A stretch of 17,471 nucleotides of DNA from an uncultured Muribaculaceae bacterium. Lineage in GTDB: Bacteria > Bacteroidota > Bacteroidia > Bacteroidales > Muribaculaceae. Below are positions 1 through 7,319 of this stretch, one piece after another (position 1 is the stretch's first letter; each line of letters begins with the position of its first letter). The stretch spans positions 1-17,471 of the forward strand of contig CAJUCW010000054.1 in the NCBI GenBank assembly GCA_910585275.1. The letters run 5' to 3'. Below the pieces are notes generated by a model. That model was not told where the DNA came from, did no database searches, and worked only from the letters and a program-made list of their open reading frames with translations. Position numbers and translations under genes: made by a program.

Positions 1-45
1 CTTGATTTTTTATTATGCCGGTGTAAAAATCTCGTGTTTTTTATA

Positions 46-53
46 TAAATTTG
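46..53 (+). promoter_or_regulatory. Putative -7 box for the GH51 gene
   Basis: TAAATTTG matches the Bacteroidetes sigma-ABfr -7 consensus TAnnTTTG. It lies 20 bp before the ATG at 74, giving a short leader of about 15 nt. I see no clear TTTG -33 box 19-21 bp upstream, so the call rests on the -7 element and its position alone. Confidence 0.45.
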
Positions 54-73
54 CGAAAACTAATACTGAGATT

Positions 74-2551
74 ATGAAAAAAACGATTATAACAGGACTG
101 TTGGGAGTGTCGGCATTGTGCGCCGGCGCTACCGACCTGTTTTTTTATTCTCCCGAAGATGGCAAGGGAGGCCTACGCTTCGCCGTTCGCGAGGCTGGAG
201 GCGAGTGGGAACCCATAGGGAACGGTTTCGATTTCGTTAAGTCTGATTTCGGAGCGTGGGGAAGCGGGAAAAAAATGTGGAATCCGCAGCTATTCCCTAC
301 ACCGAAGGGTTGGGCATGTCTTTTCCGCGCCACAGCCGACGGCGGTGTGATGGCACTTGCGGAATCGCCTGACCTGATTACGTGGAAGCCGCAGAAGTAT
401 ATGGAGCCTGCCGACACGTCGAAACTTACTTTCCGTAGCAATGTCGGGTTCTTGCCGTCGGCCGAGACGATAGCCGGAAAGCTCGTGAGCGGTAATGTGA
501 TGAAGACCGATGCTGCTACCGTGGCGCGTCTGAAAGCCCACGTAGTGGAGCGCGAGAAGCTTAACAAGCTATATTCCGAGCATTGCGACAAAGATGGAGA
601 AAGGTTCGCCGGATTGCAGCCGCTCAGCGCTTCGCTCACGGCAAACGGAAGCACCAAAGATATCAGCCCGCTGCTGATGGGCATTTTCTTCGAAGATATC
701 AACTATTCGGCCGACGGAGGCCTTTATGGTGAGCTGGTGCAGAACCGAGATTTCGAATATGTGGCCGGAGAAGGAAGAGACAAGGCGTGGGGACCCGAAT
801 ATGCCTGGAGCGTAGCGGGCGATAAAATCGATTTCTCCATTTCTACCGACAATCCTGTCCATCCCAACAACCCGCACTTCGCACGCCTTGACGTTAAGGG
901 TGGGATTGCAACCCTTGTGAACAACGGCGGCAACGCTTTCGTAAATTCCGGATATGATGGAATCACCTTGCAGAAGGGGGAACCTTACCGTCTGCGCCTG
1001 AAAGCGAGGAGTACGAAAAAAATGCCGATGGAGGTTGCCCTCGTGTCGGAACATGGTAGGAAACTTGCCACAGGGAAGCTGAAAATTAAATCTTCGAGAG
1101 ATTGGGTTGATTATGAACTTATCCTCACCTCCGACGAGTATTCCCCTAAATCTACGTTGCAGCTTGTGCCGAAGAACAACGGAACTCTTGATCTCGACAT
1201 GATTTCGCTTTTCCCGGTGAACACATTCAAAGGGCGTGAAAACGGCCTTCGCAAAGACCTCGCACAGACACTGGCCGACCTTAAACCACGGTTCGTGCGT
1301 TTCCCCGGAGGGTGTGTGGCCCACGGCAACGGACTTGACAACGTGTATGACTGGAAAGGTTCGATAGGTAAGCTTGAAGAGCGCAAGCCGCTGTGGAACC
1401 TCTGGGGCTACCATCAGACCCGCGGACTCGGTTATCACGAATATTTCCAATTTTGCGAAGATATCGATGCGGAACCGCTACCCGTGCTGGCGGCCGGAGT
1501 GCCCTGCCAAAATTCAAGCAGGCCTTCCCGCTTCACCCACAACGACCTCACGAAATACGGCCAGCAGTGCGGGCTTCCGATGGATTCGCTCGACAGCTAT
1601 ATCCGGGATGTGCTCGACCTTATAGAGTATGCCAACGGTCCCGCCACTTCCACATGGGGGCGCAAGAGGGCGGAGGCCGGCCATCCGGAGCCTTTCAACC
1701 TTAAGTATATAGGAATCGGCAACGAGGATATGATTACGGAGGTGTTTGAAGAACGGTTCAACAAAATCAACGCCGCTGTGAAGAAGGCACATCCTGAAAT
1801 AATGGTGGTCGGTACCGTCGGTCCGTTCTATGAGGGCGCCGACTACGACGAGGGATGGCGCATAGCCAGGGAACAGAACGTTGACCTTGTGGATGAGCAT
1901 TATTACGTTGACCCGGCTTGGCTCATATATAACCAGGACTATTACGACAACTACGACAAGAAAGGGACGAAAGTGTATCTCGGTGAATGGGCGGCACATC
2001 TTCCCGGTCGGCCTTCGAATATGGAAACGGCACTTGCCGAAGCCCTCTATCTCACCTCTGTGGAGAGAAACGGCGACGTGGTGTCGATGAGTTCTTACGC
2101 GCCTCTTTTAGCCAAAGACGGACATACGCAGTGGAAGCCCGACCTGATTTATTTCAGCAACACGGAGGTGAAGCCTACTACCGATTATGAGACGATGCGA
2201 CTCTATGGCGAGAACTCGGGCGATAAGTATCTTAACGCGAAACTCCACGTTAACACCGACAACGAGAAGGCATCGGCAAGGGTAGGAGCGAGCGTTGTGA
2301 AAGACAGCAAGACGGGCGACGTAATCGTGAAGCTTGTCAACATGCTTCCTGTGGAGACCATGATGGAAATTGACCTTAAGAAGTTTTATCCGGAAGGACA
2401 AGGTGCGCTCAACTCGGTGAGGACCGTGATGAGCGGCGCCCCGGCAGATACCAAGGCTTCGGTCAAGACCGACAGGGTCGGGCTTGAGTCGCCGTTCTTC
2501 AACATTCCTTTGGCTCCTTATTCCTTCACTGTGATAAGGATTGAAGGGTAA
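74..2551 (+). CDS. Secreted GH51 alpha-L-arabinofuranosidase with extra N-terminal module
   Basis: The 825-residue protein should release terminal alpha-L-arabinofuranose from arabinan, arabinoxylan or arabinogalactan in the periplasm or at the cell surface. Residues 1 to about 18 form a signal peptide (MKK, hydrophobic core, then ALCAGA); there is no lipobox. Residues about 20-110 resemble a strand-rich piece of a GH43/GH32-type propeller (FFYSP, WNPQLF, ESPDLITW). The GH51 region runs from about 182 to the end. It has an N-terminal strand (LMGIFFEDINY), a jelly-roll CBM-like insert (about 230-385), a catalytic barrel (RFPGG near 409-413) and a C-terminal beta domain. GNE at 549-551 supplies the acid/base E551, and GEW supplies the nucleophile E638. 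I chose ATG 74 rather than the upstream in-frame TTG because a signal peptide begins there and a promoter box precedes it. No SusC/SusD genes lie beside it here, so it may be an orphan or the end of a locus to the left. Confidence 0.93.
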   Translation: MKKTIITGLLGVSALCAGATDLFFYSPEDGKGGLRFAVREAGGEWEPIGNGFDFVKSDFGAWGSGKKMWNPQLFPTPKGWACLFRATADGGVMALAESPDLITWKPQKYMEPADTSKLTFRSNVGFLPSAETIAGKLVSGNVMKTDAATVARLKAHVVEREKLNKLYSEHCDKDGERFAGLQPLSASLTANGSTKDISPLLMGIFFEDINYSADGGLYGELVQNRDFEYVAGEGRDKAWGPEYAWSVAGDKIDFSISTDNPVHPNNPHFARLDVKGGIATLVNNGGNAFVNSGYDGITLQKGEPYRLRLKARSTKKMPMEVALVSEHGRKLATGKLKIKSSRDWVDYELILTSDEYSPKSTLQLVPKNNGTLDLDMISLFPVNTFKGRENGLRKDLAQTLADLKPRFVRFPGGCVAHGNGLDNVYDWKGSIGKLEERKPLWNLWGYHQTRGLGYHEYFQFCEDIDAEPLPVLAAGVPCQNSSRPSRFTHNDLTKYGQQCGLPMDSLDSYIRDVLDLIEYANGPATSTWGRKRAEAGHPEPFNLKYIGIGNEDMITEVFEERFNKINAAVKKAHPEIMVVGTVGPFYEGADYDEGWRIAREQNVDLVDEHYYVDPAWLIYNQDYYDNYDKKGTKVYLGEWAAHLPGRPSNMETALAEALYLTSVERNGDVVSMSSYAPLLAKDGHTQWKPDLIYFSNTEVKPTTDYETMRLYGENSGDKYLNAKLHVNTDNEKASARVGASVVKDSKTGDVIVKLVNMLPVETMMEIDLKKFYPEGQGALNSVRTVMSGAPADTKASVKTDRVGLESPFFNIPLAPYSFTVIRIEG

Positions 2552-2570
2552 AGGACCCGACTTCGGATTT

Positions 2571-2719
2571 AATGCATAATTCATAATGCATAATCTTTTG
2601 CAAAGCACCTGATTATGCATTTGAATTATGCATTTTCTATTTCAAGTAATGCATAATTCATTTTTCATTACGCATTGTGCATTATGAATTATGCATTGTG
2701 CATTATGAATTATGCATTG
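2571..2719. repeat. AT-rich array of direct and inverted GCATTATGAATTATGC repeats
   Basis: The exact 16-mer GCATTATGAATTATGC occurs at 2679-2694 and 2700-2715, as part of a 21-bp tandem repeat (2673-2693 and 2694-2714). Its exact reverse complement lies at 2574-2589. Imperfect copies lie near 2617-2631 (same sense as the tandem) and 2651-2673 (opposite sense). The copies can therefore pair in several ways, for example 2571-2594 with 2612-2633. The block fills the gap between the converging GH51 and ppx genes. It could end transcription from both sides or be a mobile or slippage-derived repeat; it lacks a GC-rich stem followed by a T-run. Confidence 0.85.
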
Positions 2720-2730
2720 AACAAAGGCTG

Positions 2731-3624
2731 CTATTTCTTTTTGTCGGCGGCGTAGAGGCCGTCGATGATACCGTCGGCCACACCGATGACGGGAACCACG
2801 ATATTGCGCGCTCCGACTATGGAGGCGATGTTGAGGAATATTTCCGCAGCAGGGATGATAACGTCGGCACGGTCAGACTTCAGGTCGTAAATCTTCATCC
2901 TTTGCTCCACGCTGAGAGGCTTCAGCAGATGATATAACCGCGAGAGTTCATCAACGGAAAATATGGAGTGTGCCTCGTCTTTGTGTTTCGCCATCTTATA
3001 GAGCTTGTTGATGTTGCCTCCGGAACCGATTATCGTGATATTTTTATATTTCCCTGCAAGGGGGGTGAGCTCTTCATTAAGCCTTCTCCATTCCGCAGGT
3101 TTCACCTGGCCGGTCAGGATGCGCACCGTCCCGATATTGAACGACATCGACCGCATCAGTTCTCCATCGGAAATAAGGTTGACTTCGGTGCTTCCGCCGC
3201 CCACATCCACGTAAAGGTAATTGCCGGAACTGTCGCCATGGTATTCTACGTGGTTATTATACACAATTCGTGCTTCTTCCTCCCCGGGGATGATTTCGAT
3301 GCGTATGTCGGTTTCATCTTTAATCTTTTCGATAAGCTCCGGACCGTTGGCGGCGTCGCGCATGGCGGAGGTGGCGCACGCCCGGAGTTCATCTACCGAA
3401 TAAATCTTCATAAGCTGGCGGTATGCCTTCATGAGACGGAGAAGATTCTCTGCTTTTTTAGGCGACACTTTTCCTTTCGAGAACACATCGAAGCCGAGGC
3501 GTAGGGGCACGCGCAGAAGAAGGAGTTTCTTGAGATGTCCGTCGTTGCCGTCTTCGTCACGTTTTATAAGGAGTCGCACGGCATTTGAGCCGATGTCGAT
3601 TGCTGCATAGGTTTTTTCTTTCAT
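2731..3624 (-). CDS. ppx: Ppx/GppA-family exopolyphosphatase
   Basis: A 297-residue ASKHA-fold phosphatase expected to remove terminal phosphate from polyphosphate, or possibly the 5' phosphate of pppGpp. Visible motifs are the first phosphate loop DIGSN (10-14), CATSAMRDA (83-91), the acidic PGEEEA (113-118) holding the likely catalytic glutamate, the second phosphate loop DVGGGST (140-146), RADVI (252-256) and GVADGII (281-287). It stops after the two core domains and lacks the C-terminal HD-type extension of the roughly 500-residue E. coli PPX/GppA, as in many Bacteroidetes members. I chose the ATG at 3624, five bases after the ppk1 stop. An in-frame TTG at 3633 would overlap ppk1 and add only three residues. 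Tight linkage to ppk1 favours polyphosphate over pppGpp as substrate, but the sequence alone does not decide. Confidence 0.92.
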   Translation of the reverse strand: MKEKTYAAIDIGSNAVRLLIKRDEDGNDGHLKKLLLLRVPLRLGFDVFSKGKVSPKKAENLLRLMKAYRQLMKIYSVDELRACATSAMRDAANGPELIEKIKDETDIRIEIIPGEEEARIVYNNHVEYHGDSSGNYLYVDVGGGSTEVNLISDGELMRSMSFNIGTVRILTGQVKPAEWRRLNEELTPLAGKYKNITIIGSGGNINKLYKMAKHKDEAHSIFSVDELSRLYHLLKPLSVEQRMKIYDLKSDRADVIIPAAEIFLNIASIVGARNIVVPVIGVADGIIDGLYAADKKK

Positions 3625-3629
3625 GTCAT

Positions 3630-5723
3630 TCAATTTTTAGGCTCTTCAGGGATTGCCGCGTCGGTGGCCCTGCGGTTGATTTCCACATAACGGTCATAGA
3701 GCTGTTTTTGCGAACGGAATGGCGACGGTGCGGAAGTCTTCTGTATTTCAAGACTCCCGTTGCCATCCACCACACGTGCCTGCACGTTATCGAGAAGGGC
3801 ATAGTTGATGGTGTTGATTACGTCTTCCTTAATTTCGGAATCGAAGACAGGGGTGATGACCTCTACGCGGTTGTCGAGATTGCGCGGCATCCAGTCTGCC
3901 GACCCGAGGAAAACCTTTTCCTCGCCTCCGGCATGAAAATGAAACAGACGGGAATGCTCCAGATAACGGTCGATGATGCCGTTTGCCTTTATGTTTTCGC
4001 TTATGTCCTTTATTCCCGGCTTGAGAGAGCAGTTGCCTCTTACAGATATGCGGACTTCCACGCCCGCTTTCGATGCTTCATAGAGGCGCGCCACCATCTC
4101 CTCGTCGGTGATATGGTTTATTTTGATGTGTATGAATGCTTTCTTCCCTTTCCTGGCGTTGGCGATTTCTGCATCGATAAGGTCTTTGAAACAATCGCGC
4201 ATGTGGTTGGGGGAGACCAGGAGGTTGCGGTATTTCACCGGCCGGTAGGGACGTTTGATGAAATTGAACACCTCTGCCACGTCGCGGGCGATGGCGGGGT
4301 TGGCAGTCATCAGGAAATAATCGGTATATACTTTCGCATTTCCTTCGTGAAAGTTGCCGGTGCCGACCACGGCGATGTCGCGCCCCGTCTTCATGCCGAC
4401 GAGCACAAGTTTGGAATGCACTTTCAGCCCTTCGACACCGAAGACTACGTTGATTCCTGCATCCTGCATCTTTCTCGCCCAATGGATATTGCTCGATTCG
4501 TCGAACCGTGCAAGCAGCTCCACCACCGCCGTCACTTTCTTTCCGTTGCGAGCGGCGCAGATGAGCGCTTCTACGATTTTGGAATTGCGAGCCACGCGAT
4601 AGAGCGTTATTTTAATGCTCTTGACGTTTTTGGAAACTGCAGCTTCCTGAAGAAGACGCACAACATAATCGAACGTGTGATAGGGTACATGCACGAAACG
4701 GTCTTTCTCTTCTACCAGCAGGAGAAGGCTGTCGCTTTGCTTCAGTTCAGGCTTTACAACCGGCTTCCAGGCTTCATATTTCAAGTCGGAGCGACTCAGG
4801 GACGGGAAAGACATGAAATCCTTATGGTTGTGGTAGCGGCCGGAGGGTTTGACAGTGTCGAGTTTGTCGAGTTTCAGCTTCTTCATGAGGGCGTTGAGAA
4901 GAAGTTCCGGCATATTCTCGTCGTAAATCACGCGGAGTGTGGCACCCATCTTGCGGCTTTTCACAGCTTTGGCAATCTTTTCGAGGGGGCCTACGTGAAG
5001 GTCGTTGTCAATCTCCATTTCCGCGTCTTTCGTAAACTTGAAAGAATACGCCTTGAAGTCGGTGTAACCCATCCCCGGGAAAATCATCGGCAGGGAAAGT
5101 CGGATTACATCGTCGAGATACATTACGCACTTCTTCCCGTCTTTGTCAGGGAGGGTGAAGAATCGTCCGCAGCATAACGCCGAGAGTTCGATTACGGCGT
5201 AATCCGGTTTTTTAGACGGCCCCGTGAGTTCGACGGCGAGATATATGCGGTCATCGCTCTCACGTGAGAATTCGGTGAGCTTGGATAGCCATACGGGTGA
5301 CACAAACCCCGAAACGGTGTTGCGGAAGAGGCACCTTACGTAATGTTTCTGTTCGTCGGAGAGACTCTTTTCGTCGAGTATTTCTATACCCTCTGAAGCG
5401 AGGTCTGTCTCCACTGTTTTGATTACTTTTTCATATTCACGCGACATTTCCGAATCCATTTCGGAAATGCGGGAAAATAGCTGACGGGCCCGGTTGCGTT
5501 CATGCACCAAGTTTTTTCCCGACATCGTGGCCAGCCTGGAAAGGGTGGCCATCCTGACGCGGAAGAATTCATCAAGATTATTTGAATATATACCTAAAAA
5601 GGAAACCCTTTCGAGCACAGGCACTTCTTCACGCATCGCCTCCTGCAGGATACGATGGTTGAAGAACATCCAGCTGACATCGCGGTCAACGTATGGGAAA
5701 GGGGATTTATCTGTGTCAGACAT
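3630..5723 (-). CDS. ppk1: Polyphosphate kinase PPK1
   Basis: A 697-residue cytoplasmic or membrane-associated kinase that reversibly transfers the ATP gamma phosphate onto polyphosphate. Length and layout match PPK1: N-terminal helical domain (YVDRDVSWMFFNHRILQEA, then NNLDEFFRVRMA), head domain, and two phospholipase-D-like catalytic domains. H436, in VHSKLVLVG, aligns with the autophosphorylated H435 of E. coli PPK. H590, in YLEHSRLF, aligns with the second essential histidine. The following GSADWMPRNLDNRVEV is a PPK1 signature. The reading frame stays open upstream to 5855, but that stretch overlaps the neighbouring gene and lacks family similarity; ATG 5723 (MSDTDKSPFPYVDRD) fits the family start. 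It precedes ppx in a two-gene unit. I found no exact TAnnTTTG box in the 121 bp before it. Confidence 0.97.
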   Translation of the reverse strand: MSDTDKSPFPYVDRDVSWMFFNHRILQEAMREEVPVLERVSFLGIYSNNLDEFFRVRMATLSRLATMSGKNLVHERNRARQLFSRISEMDSEMSREYEKVIKTVETDLASEGIEILDEKSLSDEQKHYVRCLFRNTVSGFVSPVWLSKLTEFSRESDDRIYLAVELTGPSKKPDYAVIELSALCCGRFFTLPDKDGKKCVMYLDDVIRLSLPMIFPGMGYTDFKAYSFKFTKDAEMEIDNDLHVGPLEKIAKAVKSRKMGATLRVIYDENMPELLLNALMKKLKLDKLDTVKPSGRYHNHKDFMSFPSLSRSDLKYEAWKPVVKPELKQSDSLLLLVEEKDRFVHVPYHTFDYVVRLLQEAAVSKNVKSIKITLYRVARNSKIVEALICAARNGKKVTAVVELLARFDESSNIHWARKMQDAGINVVFGVEGLKVHSKLVLVGMKTGRDIAVVGTGNFHEGNAKVYTDYFLMTANPAIARDVAEVFNFIKRPYRPVKYRNLLVSPNHMRDCFKDLIDAEIANARKGKKAFIHIKINHITDEEMVARLYEASKAGVEVRISVRGNCSLKPGIKDISENIKANGIIDRYLEHSRLFHFHAGGEEKVFLGSADWMPRNLDNRVEVITPVFDSEIKEDVINTINYALLDNVQARVVDGNGSLEIQKTSAPSPFRSQKQLYDRYVEINRRATDAAIPEEPKN

Positions 5724-5844
5724 GTACAGTATAAAGGTTGGATTAAGATTAGTTCGGCATTTTTCCGACAGAAGTGGAAATTTGCCGGCTGCATATACAT
5801 ATCTAACAAAGAAAGGAAAGAGAAGTTGAAAACGTCCGGACGAT

Positions 5845-6330
5845 TCAGACCTCAAGGTTGCGCATCAAAGCTTCCCCGCAGTAGATGGCGTTGTCGTTTT
5901 CTGCGGTGGCTGGGAGGGCGGAAAGTTGCAGGGCGAGGGCCGTGGCGAAAGGAAGCTTTTTCAACAGGCGGAAGCAAAGTATGTCGGCCTCCTCCTTGGT
6001 TTTTACCGAAGAGGCAAGCGAAAGGGCGCATTCTTCGGTAATGATGCCCACGGGGAAAAGATAGGAGGCCAGAATGCGAGACTCGCGTACTCCCGAATCG
6101 TTCCAAAGCGCGGATGCAATTTCGAAGAGCGAGGCGTCGGGATTGTCGGAAGAGGCAAGCGACGTACGCACTCCGGATGCAATCTGCGAAATTTGCGGGA
6201 GTTGGAGACCGAAGATTATGTTATAGTCCATGCCGGCTTTACGGAGAGTGTCGGCTACGATTCCGTTGCGAAATACCATGAACGAATGTTTGATATCTTT
6301 TATGACCGAATGTAGTGAATCTTTATCCAT
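5845..6330 (-). CDS. AlkD-like HEAT-repeat protein (DNA alkylation repair family)
   Basis: A 161-residue helical protein with the look of short AlkD-related HEAT-repeat proteins. The segments VFRNGIVADTLRKAG (19-33), IIFGLQLPQISQIA (38-51) and SALWNDSGVRESRILASYLF (73-92) match the pattern in which an LW-x-S/D-x-x-RE-x-R/L-LA helix recurs in this family. Classical AlkD glycosylases are about 230 residues and remove alkylated purines using Trp and Asp residues in the central groove. This protein is much shorter and I cannot place those residues with confidence, so base-excision activity is unproven. It has no signal peptide, so it is cytoplasmic. It lies 121 bp upstream of ppk1 on the same strand, far enough that co-transcription is uncertain. 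It is divergent from the exonuclease gene and has its own well-formed promoter. Confidence 0.68.
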   Translation of the reverse strand: MDKDSLHSVIKDIKHSFMVFRNGIVADTLRKAGMDYNIIFGLQLPQISQIASGVRTSLASSDNPDASLFEIASALWNDSGVRESRILASYLFPVGIITEECALSLASSVKTKEEADILCFRLLKKLPFATALALQLSALPATAENDNAIYCGEALMRNLEV

Positions 6331-6351
6331 AGTTCATTTGATAGTTGCCCA

Positions 6352-6383
6352 CAAAAATAATATAAACCGGATATATAATCAAA
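6352..6383 (-). promoter_or_regulatory. Bacteroidetes-type promoter for the AlkD-like gene
   Basis: Read on the minus strand, TTTG (6383-6380) is followed after exactly 20 bp by TATTTTTG (6359-6352). This matches TTTG-N19-21-TAnnTTTG for the Bacteroidetes housekeeping sigma factor. The predicted start near 6346 leaves a leader of about 16 nt before the ATG at 6330. Confidence 0.65.
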
Positions 6384-6393
6384 ATTTTATTCT

Positions 6394-6401
6394 TAATTTT
6401 G
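6394..6401 (+). promoter_or_regulatory. Putative -7 box for the exonuclease gene, abutting its start codon
   Basis: TAATTTTG matches TAnnTTTG. Only four bases (CAGC) separate it from the ATG at 6406, so transcription would begin at or next to the start codon and the mRNA would be nearly leaderless. No TTTG -33 box is visible at the usual distance. Confidence 0.45.
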
Positions 6402-6405
6402 CAGC

Positions 6406-7284
6406 ATGAACGTAATATGTCTTGACGCAGAATTTGCAGACAACGAAGAGCTGCTTGAACTTTCGGCATTCAATCTTGCCGGAGAGGAAGTATATCACAG
6501 TTACTATAAGCCGGCGGATATATCCGACTGGCGAACCGATATTCATCACATCACGCCGGAGATGGTGGCCAACGAGCGCAACTTTGCGTCATGTCGCGAA
6601 GAAGTGCAGTCGTTGCTCGACGATGCTTTCGCGCTGACCGGTTTTGCCGTGGATAACGACTTGCGTGTGCTTACACGGTCAGGAATCAAAGGTCTTGACA
6701 AAAAGCCGGTGATAGACGTGAAAGACATGTATTGGCTTCAGAGAGGCAAGGGAGAGGGGATGAGTCCTTTCGGAGTGCCGTCGCTTCTGGTCTGTTCCAA
6801 CGCACTCGGTTTGGAATTCCTGGAATCGGAGGCACACTCGGCAAGTGCCGACACGGAGGCCACCCTCAGGTGTTTCAATCTTTTGATGGATGAATTCGTT
6901 TCTGCGGAGGGGGTGGAAGGCAACGATGCCTTGACTCTGATGAAACTGCGCATAGAAGAGGCGAAAGCCGATTTTATCGAAGAGGGGGCCAGAGGCTACG
7001 TCAAGATATTTAAGGCTGGAGACCTGCACAAAGTGAAATATGGTAAAACACCGGAATCCGACCGCCGTTTGCTGATTCTTGAGGTTGAGGTGGCTGACCG
7101 TTACAAGGCCGAATATGAAATCAGGAAATTTTTGAAAAAGAAGGAAATCCCCGATAAGCATTCAATGTATAAGCTTACCAACAAGCTCATAGAGGAGGTG
7201 GGAAAGTATTCCAATACTTATGATGCGGAAGAATCCGCCTGGTGCAAGAAAGTGGTGAGAAACCTTTCGCGCCTCACCCTTTGA
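6406..7284 (+). CDS. DEDDh 3'-5' exonuclease with GIY-YIG-like C-terminal region
   Basis: A 292-residue cytoplasmic protein. The first 160 residues are a DnaQ-like exonuclease: D7 and E9 (LDAEF, ExoI), D83 or D85 (FAVDND, ExoII), and H144 and D149 (H-x4-D, ExoIII), which makes it DEDDh type. HHITPEM (47-53) matches the 'HGIT/HHIT' loop common in DnaQ proteins. Residues about 197-265 (GYVKIF, GDLHKVKYGKT, SDRR, YEIRKFL, MYKL) resemble the order of motifs in T5orf172/GIY-YIG nuclease domains, with the second Tyr-x-Gly element altered to KYGKT; this part is inference from pattern only. The start is fixed by D7 and E9 lying at the very N-terminus. Likely roles are nucleic-acid repair or trimming; the substrate is unknown. 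It is divergent from the AlkD-like gene, which would suit a repair context. Confidence 0.85.
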   Translation: MNVICLDAEFADNEELLELSAFNLAGEEVYHSYYKPADISDWRTDIHHITPEMVANERNFASCREEVQSLLDDAFALTGFAVDNDLRVLTRSGIKGLDKKPVIDVKDMYWLQRGKGEGMSPFGVPSLLVCSNALGLEFLESEAHSASADTEATLRCFNLLMDEFVSAEGVEGNDALTLMKLRIEEAKADFIEEGARGYVKIFKAGDLHKVKYGKTPESDRRLLILEVEVADRYKAEYEIRKFLKKKEIPDKHSMYKLTNKLIEEVGKYSNTYDAEESAWCKKVVRNLSRLTL

Positions 7285-7295
7285 TGCGCGAAAGG
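7263..7295. terminator. Hairpin spanning the exonuclease stop codon
   Basis: CCTTTCGCGC (7263-7272) and GCGCGAAAGG (7286-7295) form a perfect GC-rich 10-bp stem around a 13-nt loop that contains the TGA stop (7282-7284). It sits between converging genes. It lacks a T-run on either side, so it may be a 3'-end stabiliser or a factor-dependent terminator rather than a classic intrinsic terminator. Confidence 0.5.
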
Positions 7296-7319
7296 AATTA
7301 CATCCCTTTGCCTGCAGAT

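Noticed and set aside
569..1450. 293-codon open frame on the - strand inside the GH51 gene
   Set aside because: It lies wholly within the arabinofuranosidase coding region, which has both catalytic motifs, and has no recognisable protein features.
2571..2719. CRISPR array
   Set aside because: Repeats are 16-21 bp, AT-rich, in both orientations and without regular unique spacers; no cas genes nearby.
2677..2937. 86-codon open frame beginning in the GCATTATGAATTATGC repeats
   Set aside because: The peptide starts with repeat-derived MHYELCIVHYELCIE and then reads antisense through ppx; a low-complexity artefact.
3585..5177. 530-codon open frame on the + strand opposite ppk1
   Set aside because: It mirrors the codon pattern of ppk1, has no recognisable domains, and ppk1 is unmistakable on the other strand.
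5724..5855. N-terminal extension of ppk1 to 5855
   Set aside because: It overlaps the end of the AlkD-like gene and its residues do not resemble PPK1, whereas the start at 5723 gives the family's usual N-terminus and length.
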